From assembly GCF_037176765.1 (NCBI RefSeq), contig NC_090021.1, forward strand, positions 149,303,074-149,367,073: a stretch of DNA of 64,000 nt. The letters are read 5' to 3'. The stretch is from Anolis sagrei. Taxonomy: Eukaryota; Chordata; Lepidosauria; Squamata; Anolidae. The position numbers were made by a program, and so were the translations under genes. Positions 1 to 11,136 of the stretch are shown here, piece by piece. The notes under the pieces are model-generated. The model searched no databases and had not been told where the DNA came from. It saw only the letters and a list, made by a program, of their open reading frames with translations. How positions within the stretch are numbered: the first letter of the stretch is position 1; each line of letters begins with the position of its first letter.

Positions 1-480
1 CATAGATCCTTTTTATATTCTACTTCCTCTGTTTCACACTTCTTTTCCCCTTTGGTTCTGTTTTGCTATAATCAGTTCTTTATTTTTTACCTTCGTTTTC
101 GATTTCTTTCTTTCTCTCTGGAAGAGATCTTTTTCCCACTTTCCGGTACTCTTTCTTAATTTTGTTTCCTTTCCTATATTTCTTTCTTCAGCATAAGAAG
201 GTGTGTTGGGCTGGATATCAACAGGAGTCTTTTCCTGTGTGCTTCAGTCACGGCCCGCCTTCCCTCAGGGGTCTGAGATACTGGGTCCTTCAGTGACCCC
301 CTCTTGAGGAGAGGGCCCCCTTTAGAACTGTCGGCTGACCCCCTTGTGGTTACGCAGTTTTTCTCACCTCGATCCATGAGAAAAAGGGAGCTTTTGCTCT
401 ACCCAGCCATCGATCTGAGCCGGCACTCTCTCACAGAGGCTATAGTGCCTGTCTCTCCGCCATTTCACACACCCAGAAGT
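1..480. other. Pyrimidine-rich flank, unassigned
   Basis: Rich in ctttcttt-type tracts. Short open frames overlap on both strands without any recognisable family. It borders the degenerate repeat array that begins at about 480. Confidence 0.3.
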
Positions 481-1110
481 GGAAACATTTCTTTCTGACA
501 GTCTCCCTGATCAGTTGGATTGAGCCAGCAGACTTCTGCAGAGTTGCTGACTTGTTGGTGAGTGGACGCAGCAGTGAAAGCACTGTTGCAATTCCTGGCT
601 CCGATTAATGATTACAAAATTAATGGGATTTATGGGATCAAACTTACACATTTTTCTGTGTTGTTTAAAAGCCCATCTTGGGCCTTTTATTTATTTCTTG
701 TAGATTTCCTGAACATTGGGAATCCATTGGTCAAACTTGTGCTGGATCGCAAACCCGCCACTCCTCGGAGCCAGTAACCACCACGTCAACGTCATTGCTG
801 TAGATTTCTTTTGATTGCAGGTTGTTAGGAGAAAACAGTAGTTGACTTTTAAGAAGTGTCAATCTAAACTATCCCGCTTTGGTTCTTTCAGGTCCTGCAA
901 GAGTCTTCTTTCTTTCTGATGGTGTGGTCATCAGATACACAACTGCTGCATGTGGCTTTCGACTGCCGGAGAGGAATGTAGTTGTGTTCTTAGACATGTC
1001 GGATGTAACTATCTTTGTTTCTTTTTGTTTCTTCAGGACACTGTTCTTTCTTTCTGATAAAGCACTCACCATGGTCACTTGGAGTCTGTTGAGTGGTGAG
1101 TGGTGATAGC
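480..1110 (+). repeat. Degenerate local repeat array, left part
   Basis: Three stretches recur at 3996-5690. One contains cagcagacttctgcagagtt and ttgttggtgagtgga (about 490-608, again at 4500-4625). One begins gggatcaaac and ends with a pyrimidine tract (635-707, again at 4245-4323). One reads ctgcatgtggctttcgact (942-993, again at 4004-4065, 4400-4465 and 5634-5668). The copies are diverged but collinear over tens to about 100 bases. The unit and its origin are not recognised. Confidence 0.55.
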
Positions 1111-2127
1111 AGCAACTGCAACATCTACGCAATTGCACACTGTTTGCCCTTCCCAATTGCTGGCATGTGTCTTGGAGTCCTGGTGTTTGTTTGGCTGGAA
1201 CACAGTTGCAGGCTTGTTTGGACGTCATTGTTGCTGGCTCCCTGCACCTGTGCACTGCAGTTTTCTGCTGTTTTTGTTTTCGTTGTCATCGTGGACCCTG
1301 ACAGCCCCCTCTTCATTGGGCTTGGAGATCTTGTCGAGCTGCAGCTGCCACTCCCTTTCCCTGGTTGCTGGTGTTCTTCTGTCCATCTGCACCATTTACT
1401 AACGCCGCCATAGTGTGAGACACCGACCATCGCGTCCATTTCTGGAGTCACCAGCATGACCAACTAGCTGTGAGGTCTCCGTTCGCCATTTTGATCGGTG
1501 CTCATTTCCACAGCAACATCTTCTGTTGCTGTGTGGCTTAAAACTTTGGGGGGCGGGTTAAATTGAACAACATTCCACCCATAGGATTGAGGATGTTGAA
1601 TTCATAGGATAGGAGCCATTACACTGCCATTACATAGGAATTGGTGCTGCTAAACCTGCTCAAATATAGCACTTAACTCATTAATTCAACATGTGGCACT
1701 TTAAATCATTAACTCTCTCCACTGTTGCACTTTATTTGGTACTTTAGATAATGACAAATCCCACCAGCACTTTATAGTCTTTTTGTATTGTATAGCACTT
1801 TACAATTCAACATAACTTGATTACCTGCACGCACTTTATGGACTCCGATTCCATTGTAACAACTATCCCTCATGTTGCCCCCTAACCTTTGGTACATATT
1901 AATTGCTTTTGTACTGTGTGGGGGTGATAAGGGTTGGAGAGGGCTGGAGAAGTCCAGAATTAGTAGAGCAGGGATGGAGAATTGAATGGAGGAGAGGGTT
2001 AATGAGAAGTGAACTATCATTAAATCAAACAACTGTAATAGAACCATGAGTTGAAGATATGAAAGTGGAGTCTGATATGGGTGAGGGGTGTTTCATTGGT
2101 CGAGGTGCCCACATTACAGTAGGAGCG
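1111..2127. other. Unassigned sequence with a gcacttt motif cluster
   Basis: No gene recognised. Between about 1679 and 1838 the motif gcactt(t/a) occurs about six times (near 1679, 1696, 1727, 1767, 1795 and 1831). The L2 3' untranslated region at 49700-49810 has a similar gcactt-rich stretch, so this may be diverged L2 3' sequence. That is inference. Confidence 0.3.
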
Positions 2128-3360
2128 GCTCAGAGCTTCATGTTTGCCATGACAACCATGGGGTTGTCCCAACGGGTATCTGGCCCTACTCACTGTGCGG
2201 GACACACATTAAACTTGATTTTCTGTCAGGGATGGGAGGAAGGTGGCAGTGTTGAATTGACTATCACTCTATTGCTATGGACTGACCACCACCTGAATAG
2301 GTTTAGGCTCACTGCACCCACTAACCTCCAAAGGGGTGGAGGACCCATTAAGATGGTCCACCCCAGGAGGCTTATGGAACTGGATGGATTCCTGACGGCT
2401 CTTGGAGAGTTTCCCACCACCTCAGTAGGTGATCTTGTCGATGCTCAGGTCACTCTGGAGTGGGGAGATGACTAGGCAATAGTCACGATTGCTCCAGAAT
2501 GTTCCCTCTCAAGTAGCCGAGCTAAACCATCTTCTTGGTTTAACGAGGAGTTGGCAGCGATGAAGCGAAGGAAGAGGGAACTAGAGAGCGTGTGGCATTT
2601 GTGCACGAGCTGTGCCCATACCTTGGGAAGTCTGACTTGGCCATGGTTGTCCATGCTCTGGTTACATCCCGTATAGACTACTGCAACGCTCTCTATGTGG
2701 GGTTGCCTTTGAAGACTGTTCGGAAGCTTCAACTGGTCCAATGGACAGCAGCCAAATTACTAATCGGAGCAGTGCTCAGGGAGCATACAACTCCTCTGCT
2801 GCACCAGCTCCACTGGCTGCCAGTTTGCTACCGGGCACAATTCAAAGTGCTGGCTTTAGCCTATAAAGCCCTAAACAGTTCTGGCCCAACTTACCTGTCT
2901 GAACGCAACTCCCCTTATGAACCATCTAGGACGTTAAGATAATCTGGGAAGGCCCTACTCTCAATTCCATCTGCATCACAAATACATCTGGTGGGGACAA
3001 GAGAAAGGGTCTTCTCAGTGGTGGCCCCTTGGCTATGGAACGCCCTTCCTGGGGACATTGGATCAGCCCCTTCCCTTTTGGCTTCCTGAAAAAGAGTCAA
3101 AACCTGGCTATTCGAGCAGGCATTTGAAAAGGCAGTGTAATTAGACATAGGATTATGGAACAATTGGACTATGAGATTGGATTATGTTTTTACCTAGGAG
3201 ACGAAATGATTGTTTTTACTATTGTCATGGTTTTAATTGATGTGTTAATGCTTTTTAAAGTTTTTATGATGTTGTTGGCATTGAATTGTTACCTTGTGAA
3301 CTGCCTCGAGTCGCCTATGGGCTGAAAGAGGTGGTATACAAATGTAGCAAATAAATAAAT
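2128..3360 (+). mobile_element. L2-group LINE, 5'-truncated and internally deleted
   Basis: The left part encodes the end of an AP-endonuclease domain (GLSQRVSGPTHCAGHTLNLI, then WTDHHLNRFRL) and the linker to the reverse transcriptase. At about 2592 it jumps to the C-terminal region (LCPYLGKSDLAMVVHALVTS, LHWLPV). Compared with the copy at 47400-50026, about 1.36 kb holding the whole catalytic RT is missing. The 3' tail has the squamate pattern: gagtcgcc, then ggtatacaaatgtag, then (aaat)n. Later stops make it inactive. Confidence 0.85.
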
Positions 3361-3398
3361 ACAATGCGATGAAATAACGAACACAGAATGGCTTAGAC

Positions 3399-3783
3399 CA
3401 GAGGTCCTCAAACTAAGTCCCGGGGGCCAGATATGGCCCTCCAAGGACATTTACCCGGCCCTCGCTCAGGGTCAACATAAGTCTAAAATGACTTGAAAGC
3501 ACACAACAACCCCAATCTCATCAGCCCAAAGCAGTTGATGAGAAATACTAAAGAAGTTTATATTTATTGAAATACAATACTGACATACTAAGAAGTTTAT
3601 ATTTATTAAAATGGATCTTCATTTTAATTATTGTATTGTTTTAATTGTTTCTTGCACTACAAATAAGATATGTGCAGTGTGCATAGGAATTCGTTCTTTT
3701 TTTTCTTCAAATTATAATTTGGCCCTCCAACAATTTCAGGGATTGTGACCTGGCCCTCTGTTTAAAAAGTTTGAGGACCTCTG
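3399..3783. mobile_element. hAT-like non-autonomous DNA transposon, 385 bp
   Basis: Terminal inverted repeats cagaggtcctcaaact / agtttgaggacctctg. Flanks are gcttagac (3391-3398) and gcttggat (3784-3791), an 8-bp duplication differing at two transitions, as expected for an old hAT. The interior is AT-rich and non-coding. Confidence 0.85.
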
Positions 3784-3829
3784 GCTTGGATAATGCAAAT
3801 GAATAAGGAGCCGAACTGGTAGACATTAA

Positions 3830-3992
3830 TTATAGTTTTAATTGGTTTTATATGGATTTTTATTATGTGATATTAAATGTTTTTAATTGATACTGTATGT
3901 TTATGGCATCTAATTGTTGCCAATCTGTATGCCGCCCTGAGTTGCCTTCAGGCTGGAAAGAGCGGGATAAAAATACAGTAAATAAATAAAAA
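3830..3992 (+). mobile_element. L2-group LINE 3' tail
   Basis: AT-rich 3' untranslated sequence followed by gccgccctgagttgccttc, cgggataaaaatacagtaa and an (aaat)n tail. Only the tail survives. Confidence 0.75.
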
Positions 3993-3995
3993 ATA

Positions 3996-4786
3996 TGTCT
4001 ATACAACTGCTTCATGTGACTTTTGACTTCAGTTTGCTAGAAAAGACATGTAATTGTGATCTTAGAAGGGACAGGCTTAACTCTATTTGTTTCTTTTTTT
4101 GGACCTTGCAGGAAACCTTTCTTTCTTTCTTTTAAAGCAGTCATGGTCACTGGGAGTAAAGCACTTGGTGAGTGGAAATAGCAACAACTACTACAAAACT
4201 ATTAGTGCTAGTGGCTGAGGTGAAAGGAGGGTGTTTGGAATTGTGGGATCAAACATACACATCTGAATGTCTTGTTTAAAGGCTTGTGTTGGGCAATTTT
4301 CTTTTTTTTTTCCTTGCAGAATAGTCTTACTAAACACTTTGATTCCGTTGGGAGCACTTCTGCTTGATCACTGACTGTCTGGTCATCAGAGCTACCTCTA
4401 TACAATTGCAGCAAGTGGCTTTTGACTTCAGTTTGCTAGGAGGGAAATGTAGTTGTGTTCTTGGAAGTGTTCAGCTTAACTCTAGTGGGAACTTTACTTT
4501 CTTTTTGATAGAGTGATCACCCTGTTCAGTTGGACTGAGTCAGCAGCTTCTGCAGAGTTGCTGGCTTGTTGGTGAGTGGATGTGTCAGTGATTGCATTGT
4601 TACAACTCCTGGTTCCAACTTTTGGACTCATTCACTAAGTAGGGAAGACAAGGTCAATGGGATTAAAGAGGTCACACATATAAATTTAGATGTGTTATTT
4701 CTTTCTTTCTTTCTTTCTTTCTTGAGGGTTGGTGTAACTTCTGCTGAATCATTGAGTGGATACTTGCTGAAGATAATAAATAGTAT
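3996..4786 (+). repeat. Degenerate local repeat array, central part
   Basis: Contains two copies of the atgtggcttttgacttcagt unit (about 4004-4065 and 4400-4465) plus the gggatcaaac and ttgctggcttgttggtgagt units seen at 480-1110. A (tttc)n tract lies at about 4700-4725. It is interrupted at 4787 by a solo LTR and resumes at 5622. Confidence 0.55.
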
Positions 4787-5621
4787 TGTTCTGGTACAGC
4801 TGTACCAGGAGCTCCAACTTTATTTGCTTTGTATTAAATATTTGCTTGCAGTCCTAGGTTTCAGGGACTCTGCAGATAGGTGGCTTCTTTTGGTTGCAGT
4901 CATAGGGCAAGTCACCTGTCCATCATCATTAAGTTTTGGTCCTGCCCCTTGCTCAGGGTAATTGGGAAGGGAAGGGAGCCATTTTAGTGAGTCTCAGCAA
5001 GGAAAGCTAATGTACAGGATGTGTACAAGCTTCCCCTGTACAAAAGCTTCAACCTTTAAGACTTTCCGGGGGGGAACAGTCTTAAGAGCAAACCAGAGAA
5101 CTCCAGGGAAGCCTCCCCAAAGCTTTGAGGACTTTCTGGGGGAAAACAGTCTTAAGAGTCTCCAAAGATTTCCAGGGAAACAGCCCTAAAGACCAAAGAA
5201 CTCCAGCTGGAGAACATCTAAGCCTTTACTGGTAGGTCCACTCAGCGTTCAAGAAGCAGTTCGACCCGGTAGCGGAGCCCACATCAGTAATGGTTAGATT
5301 ACAGTCAGCCTGGGAGAAGTTAAAAAGGAGACTTTCCTTTAAAGTAAAGAAGAAGTTATTGAAGACAGTTGCCTGCCCTTCGTGGGCAAGATTAGGAAGT
5401 CACCAGTTGCATAAAGCTTGGAAGCATTTGTTTAGCTTTCTGAAGACAAGAGAGGTTTCTGTTTGATTGTTCATTAATCATACTTCATAAGCCTTCTAAA
5501 GACTATTTGTGATGGAAAACCTCTGAGAACTTCTCTTTGGGGCCCCTGGCTTCTTGCTGGGCAAAGGTTGCATGTCCTGTTCTAAAGGAAATTCTTTACA
5601 GGCCCAGCACGCGACAGAACA
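4787..5621 (+). mobile_element. Solo LTR, family X copy 1 (835 bp)
   Basis: Begins TGTTCTGGTAC and ends CGACAGAACA, so it has TG...CA ends with a 5-bp terminal inverted repeat. It is flanked by a perfect 5-bp duplication, agtat (4782-4786 and 5622-5626). It aligns with the copy at 13556-14292 in the same orientation. No internal retroviral region is attached, so it is a solo LTR fossil. The family is not named. Confidence 0.85.
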
Positions 5622-5690
5622 AGTATCTCTATTCAGTTGCTACATGTGGCTTTTGACTCCAGTTGGTTGGAAGAGGCGAGGCAGCCTAAG
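5622..5690 (+). repeat. Degenerate local repeat array, right end
   Basis: After the LTR target duplication, the array unit resumes (gttgctacatgtggcttttg), showing that the LTR landed inside the array. Confidence 0.5.
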
Positions 5691-5839
5691 TGATACCCAA
5701 GAGCTTTCTGACTGAGAATTCTGTTAGGTTTTTTATATAAACAAAGTACTTGAAACCAAATGACAGAGGCAGCAATTGGTGTCTCTGGGAGCAAAAAGAA
5801 AAAATAGAGTAATGCAAGACAGTGACAGGCTTTTGTATT

Positions 5840-6413
5840 TCTAGGTGCAAAGATTACTGCAAATGCAGACTGCAGCCAGGAAATCAGAAGACGTTTACTT
5901 CTTGGGAGGAGAGCAATGACCAATCTCGATAAAATAGTGAAGAGTAGAGACATCACATTGGCAACGAAGATCCACATAGTAAAAGCAATGGGATTCCCCA
6001 TAGCAACCTATGAATGTGAGAGCTGGACCATAGGGAAGGCTGAGTGAAGAAAAATAGATGCTTTTCAACTGGTGCTGGAGGAAAGTTCTGAGAGTGCCTT
6101 GGACCACCAGAAGATCCAACCAGTCCATACTTCAGGAAATAAAGCCCGATTGCTCATTGGAGGGAAGGATATTAGAGGCAAAGATGGAAGTATTTTGGCC
6201 ACATAATGAGAAGTCAAGAAAGCTTAGAGAAGACAATGTTGCTGGGGAAAATGGAAGGGAAAAGGAAGAGGGGCTGACAAAGGGCAAGATGGATGGATGG
6301 TATCCTTGAAGTGACTGGCTTGACCTTGAAGGAGCTGGAGGTGGTGACGGCCAACAGGGACCTCTGGTGTGGGGTGGTCCATGACTGAACGAATGAACAA
6401 CAAACACAAGGAA
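5840..6413 (+). mobile_element. BovB/RTE LINE, 3' fragment
   Basis: Translates in pieces to the end of a BovB reverse transcriptase (EIRRRLLLGRRAMTNLDKIV-like, then ESWTIGKAE, then VPWTTRRSNQSILQEIKPDC). It ends with the BovB 3' terminus (ggtccatgactgaacgaatg). Frameshifts and a stop break the frame. The 3' end matches the fragments at 45812-46605 and 54296-54498. Confidence 0.85.
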
Positions 6414-6689
6414 AGGTTTTTAAACCTCTAGGCCAGCCTACTGATAAAAACATACACAGCCTCCTCAATACAGAAATAACCAACTCCCCAATACAAAAAT
6501 AACCAACTCATGAAAACCAGAATATCAAAACAAAACTGTTTACTCACAAATCTTGTATGAAAGGAAGATCACACAGGCATATCTTGAGTTTCAGGTAATT
6601 CAAAATATATCTAAGGAACTACATCTGCCTGAGCAGAGGCAGCCTGAGGTAATTTTCAACGGTAAGGAAACAGTATTTTGGTGCCCCCC
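6414..6689. other. Unassigned
   Basis: Short duplicated phrase (caactccccaatacaaaaat and caactcatgaaaac, about 6470-6520). No gene or element recognised. Confidence 0.3.
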
Positions 6690-6855
6690 ACCCCAACCAA
6701 TCACTGATATATATTTTCTGTTCGTCGTGGGAGTTCTGTGTGCCATATTTGGTTCAATTCCATCATTGGTGGAGTTCAGAATGCTCTTTGATTGTAGGTG
6801 AACTATACATCCCAGTAACTACAGCCCACATATGTCAAAGTCTATTTTCCCCCAA
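6690..6855 (+). mobile_element. hAT family Y internal fragment
   Basis: Carries the family-Y phrases gggagttctgtgtgcca, attgtaggtgaactatacat and cccagtaactacagc, found in full copies at 27916-28650 and 34691-35428. Both ends are missing. Confidence 0.75.
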
Positions 6856-6859
6856 GAGC

Positions 6860-7489
6860 GCCTCAAGAGCGCCCCTGGGCAAAATCAACTATACTGCAAA
6901 TGCTTACTTTGCGTAATGGGTTGAGCCGCCCCTGCCAGCAGGGCAGGCTACAGAGTACTCTCAGTGTCTGCTTCTCACATCCCTTGCCTAATCCATAAAT
7001 CACAGAGGTTCATTCATAAATTTATATTAAATATTTTCCCCGCAGTCTCACAATGCCAGCAGACTGCATTTCCATGTTTCGCAATTCTGACAAAGTCAAG
7101 CAGGCTACAACTTCCCCCTCTCAAGATCATATCAACTGAAATTACCCCTCGAATGTCTGGCTAGCTACACCTGGATGAGTTCTCCTATTTACATAATCTC
7201 TTCACAATAGACCAGGGATGGGTGGAAGAACTGTTTAATGTGTGTGCTCAAAATGCTCCCTGTCCCCATTGATGATGTCCTTACTAACACCATTGATTGA
7301 AACTTTTGCCATTGGTTGGTTCTCATTTCATTTAGTTATTTCCTGTTGTCACTGAGAGGGGTTTCCAGCTTTCATTGACATTGATTTTTGCTGATGGGGT
7401 TCAGTACACAGTTTTTGGGCAAGCTTCACCCATTAAGCTGTTTAAACATTTGTAAATACCCTCGGTATACACAAAATGTGTTTATCTGA
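6860..7489. other. Unassigned, possibly flank of the LTR-like repeat
   Basis: No coding family recognised. The last part (from about 7440) may continue the LTR-like repeat at 7490-7985, because similar phrases follow its partner at 34380-34450. Confidence 0.3.
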
Positions 7490-7985
7490 ACTGGACCATT
7501 GAAGTCAATCAAGGACTCATTTACATGTTGCCACACCAGATTCTTGGGGTTCACACCTCTCTAGGTGACAGAATAATGAATGGACACAAACTTTGAATCA
7601 ATGAATGACAAGTGTTTATTTTTTCTGCAACTGGTGAATACCAACCAGTGATGACATCAGAGGGAATCCCCAATCAATGGAAGCCCAGATCCTAACAGGG
7701 CTGTTTCTCACCCAATCAGGGCTGGCACAGGTGTTCCAAATGGCTGTCAAAGTGAATAAGAATGCTTTGTATTTTCCAGTACTTTGTCTCAATACTTGGA
7801 GCACTAGCTCTGCTGATATCCTTTCTGGCCAGGAAGAATGAAGACATCTGCTTTTGTCTTCATACCCATCTGTGTCCTGATTTGACCTTTAGGCTGTTTG
7901 TCACCCCAGGCTCCTGAACCCAACGATTTTAGCAGAGCTGAAATCACTCAACATTTCCATGATACAAAAGTAATAGAATCCTTGT
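7490..7985 (-). mobile_element. LTR-like fossil, family Z copy 1
   Basis: On the minus strand it aligns with 33690-34420. Shared phrases are cagccatttggaacacc, gccagccctgattggg, attccctctgatgtcatca and gcagaaaaaataaacac, the last a likely poly(A) signal. Ends are not sharply defined. The LTR assignment is inference. Confidence 0.5.
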
Positions 7986-7986
7986 T

Positions 7987-8268
7987 GTGACTCAGCTAGA
8001 AGCACAGACTGTCTCTGATGAGGATGATAGGACTCAGGTTCACAGTTTGGTTCAAGGTGTCCCTATTATAGACGATGAAGAAGTGCAGTTTCCCACAGCA
8101 AGGCATGAGAGCGTTGATACTGAAAATAGCCAGGTGCAGATAGATTCAGAGAAGGAAGATAATTCTCAGCCTGATAATGAGCAAGTGTCATGTGTTCTGC
8201 AGTTGATGGTGGTTGGTGATGGAAGAGTTAATGTGAGTATTAGTTCTAGAGGGTTTGGTAATCTGTAA
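7987..8268 (+). other. Open frame of 93 codons, acidic, function unknown
   Basis: The predicted peptide is rich in Asp, Glu, Gln and Ser (for example SEKEDNSQPDNEQ) and matches no family I recognise. It abuts the LTR-like repeat at 7490-7985 and is followed by LTR-like sequence, so it may be a relic of a retroelement protein. No splice sites or neighbouring exons support a host gene. Confidence 0.2.
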
Positions 8269-9235
8269 GTGGGAGTTCATGGGTGAAAGCAATTAGGGGT
8301 GGAGGTGTACTGGAGATGGGTTGCAGCTGGGTGTTACTGGATTTAAGGAGCTAACCTTGAGACTGATCTTTGGGAGAAAAGTATTTGTTGGATTTTGGTG
8401 GTGGATGCTGCTGGTTTTTCCCCCAGGTCTGTTGGATTTCTCGGTATCCTGACCCGTCTCCTGTAATCCTGGAAACTTGAACCTTTGGACTGGTTTTTTA
8501 CTACGGTATAGACTCTTGATCCCTGGACTTTGTTTATTGAACTCTTGGCATTTGACCACTGGACTGGACCCTTTTGACTATGGAGTTGTTTTTGCTATCA
8601 ATTTTTGTTTATTCTGTGGCTGGGTGCTATCTTTATGTTTTATGTTTTGGTCTATTAAAACAGCCAGCAAGTAAGTGCTGTTTTAATTAATCTGTTTGAT
8701 AAAACTGGGAGTTTGGTTCATCTCTACCTAAACAAGGTAGAGCCCTGGCAACGTGACAGCAAGCAGGAAAACAGACTGACCTTTACGAAATGGGAACCTT
8801 AGATCGGGCTGACAGTTTAGAATTTTGAGTCCAAAGGAGTGAAAAGATAGCTAACAAGAGGGAGGCCAAGGAGGCTAGGGGCTAAAGAAAAGCCTTCATG
8901 TTTTGCAAAGGATATTAAGGCATGCATGTGAGATCAAATCTTTGTGAAAGCAACTTTGTGTTCTACTAAGAAGTTTGCCTATGCTTGTCTGGATTGGACT
9001 TACAGTTTTTGTGTTCATGATTTCAGGGCCTTGTCATGTTCTCTTGGGTTTTTGCTTTGCTAGTGTCTTTTTGGATTAAGCTTCAAGTGTTTTTGAATAT
9101 TGATCTGTTGGAATATTAACCTTTGCTTTTACGAGCTTTTTACCTTTTATTTTTAATAAACTATAAAGACTTCTGGCTGTGTGTGGTTTGGTGTCTTCAG
9201 CAAGGTGGATCTACTCTAAGGTGCAACAATCCTAG
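8269..9235 (+). mobile_element. Possible LTR-like segments
   Basis: Repeated ggactttg/ggactgg phrases at about 8480-8580, a ccctggcaacgtgaca phrase at about 8743, and an aataaac signal at about 9160 followed by gtgtgtggtttggtgtcttc resemble LTR R/U5 regions. No partner copy exists in the window, so boundaries and family are open. Confidence 0.3.
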
Positions 9236-9300
9236 AGTCTAGATAGAGTCTCTTCTGAGACCACAAGGGCCATCCAGTCCAACCCCATTCTGCCATGAAA
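9236..9300 (-). mobile_element. CR1 LINE 3' tail fragment
   Basis: Reverse complement of the CR1 3' tail (gggccatccagtccaacccc followed by tctgccatg). Confidence 0.65.
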
Positions 9301-9364
9301 TTGTACATAGGAAAGAAGCTTCTACTCCCAAAACATTCCAATGGGGGAATAGATAATTAAGAAG

Positions 9365-10302
9365 TTCTTTGGGAGTGTGGGGTCAGAGGAATCCCATAGG
9401 GTTACAGCCTGTGCTTGACGGGGTTACACTCCCCCTGAAGGTGCAGGTTCACAGCTTGGGAGTGATCCTGGACTCATCGCTGAGCCTGGAGCCCCAGGTT
9501 TCAGCGGTGGTCAGGAGAGCTTTTGCACAATTAAAACTTGTGCACCAGCTGTGCCCGTACCTTGGGAAGTCTGACTTGGCCACGGTGGTCCACACTTTGG
9601 TTACATCCCGTTTAGATTACTGCAACGCTCTCTATGTGGAGTTGCCTTTGAAGACTGCCCGGAAGCTTCAATTAGTCCAACGTGCGGCAGCCAGACTACT
9701 AACGGGAGCGGGGTACAGGGAGCATACTACTCCTCTGTTGTGCCAGCTCCACTGGCTGCCAGTCAGCTTCTGAGCACAATTCAAAGTTCTGGTCTTAACC
9801 TATAAAGCCCTAAACGACTCCGGTCCAATTTACCTGTCCGAACGTATCCTCCCCTATGAACCATCAAGATTGCTAAGATCGTCTGGAGGGGCCCTGCTCT
9901 CGATCCCACCGGCCTCACAGGCGCGGCTGGTGGGGACGAGAAACAGGGCCTTCTCGGTGGTGGCCCCTTGACTCTGGAACTCCCTTCCACTGGAGATCAG
10001 AACTGCCCCTTCTATCTTAACGTTCAGGAAACAGGTGAAAACTTGGCTTTGGGGATTGGCATTCGACGAATGAGCCATGATCCTGTGATATGGATGGATG
10101 ACGACGAATAATGATTTTTGATTACGACTGACCACTGTAATTATATGATTGTATTTTGCTATTTTAATGTTTTAGTGTGATTTAGAATATGATGTTTTAA
10201 TGACTGTCTGTAATATTGATGTTGGAAACCGGCCTGAGTCCCTCGAACGGAGGTGAGAAGACCGGTATACAAAACTGCTAAATAAATAAATAAATAAATA
10301 AA
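9365..10302 (+). mobile_element. L2-group LINE, 3' third
   Basis: Encodes the region after the RT catalytic core (LQPVLDGVTLPLKVQVHSLG, LCPYLGKSDLATVVHTLVTS, LHWLPVS) with in-frame stops, then a 3' untranslated region and a tail ending ggtatacaaaactgc and (taaa)n. It is 5'-truncated. Confidence 0.85.
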
Positions 10303-10947
10303 TCCTTTTCACTGCACTTTACAAACATGGGTTAGTTATGAGAAGGCCAGTGTTTAAGGAGCCTTTATATCTCTGACATTGTGTCCCATTACCAAATTAT
10401 TGGGAACGAGACAGAGTCAGTCAAGAGTTGGTAGATTTGCGATACCCAGCCCCTCCCTGCCAAGATGCGGGCAATGGCAATAATCCACCACTGCTACTCT
10501 GAAGCAAAATATTCATAGCTCCTGCTACTAAAGGAGCCAAGAATGTGAATTATGAAGTTGGAAAAAAGAGATTGAGGATGCATCTGGTCTGCTGCAGAAA
10601 TACTTCACAGGCACCAGATGGCACAGCTACTTACAAGGAGAGTGGATGGCTTTGGGCGATGCTTGAGCAAATAAGCCAGTTAAATTACTCTCTATTCAGC
10701 TGCAGCTTTTGCTTTGTTTCTCTCCAAGGACTGTTATATGTATTCAGTTTTGCATTAATCAGTTGAAGCAATCAATCCAGTTTTGTAAATGCATGTATTC
10801 CTGGCCTACTTGTATTACATTTCTCTCTGCTTTTTCATGAGGTGATGGAACTATGTTCAGGGCCACAACCACATTGAAATGGTTCCACCATAGAGATTCC
10901 CTATAATATATCATCAGCTGAAAAAATCAATATGCTCCATTTGAATT
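10303..10947. other. Unassigned
   Basis: No element or gene recognised. Confidence 0.3.
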
Positions 10948-11136
10948 AGTTTCTACACCAGATCCCATCTGATCTTAGAAACCGAGCAGGGGCAGCCCTG
11001 GTTAGATGGGAAACCAACAATGAATACCAGGTGCTGTTAGATTATATTTCAGTGGAAGGAACTGGCAAAACCATCTCTGAATATTCATTGCCTAAAAAAC
11101 CCTATGATATTAATGGAATCACCATATGATGTCTAT
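10948..11136 (+). mobile_element. 5S-rRNA-derived SINE
   Basis: The head reads like 5S rRNA with gaps (cccatctgatcttagaaacc, gagcaggggcagccctggtt, atgggaaaccaac, aataccaggtgctgtt). The body follows (ggaactggcaaaaccatctc, ttgcctaaaaaaccctatga). This is the organisation of vertebrate SINE3/5S-SINEs. It is too diverged to be a 5S gene. Confidence 0.8.

Noticed and set aside
869-1463. Several overlapping open frames of 75-128 codons on both strands
   Set aside because: They overlap each other, match no family and fall in the degenerate repeat array. There are no coding signatures beyond length.
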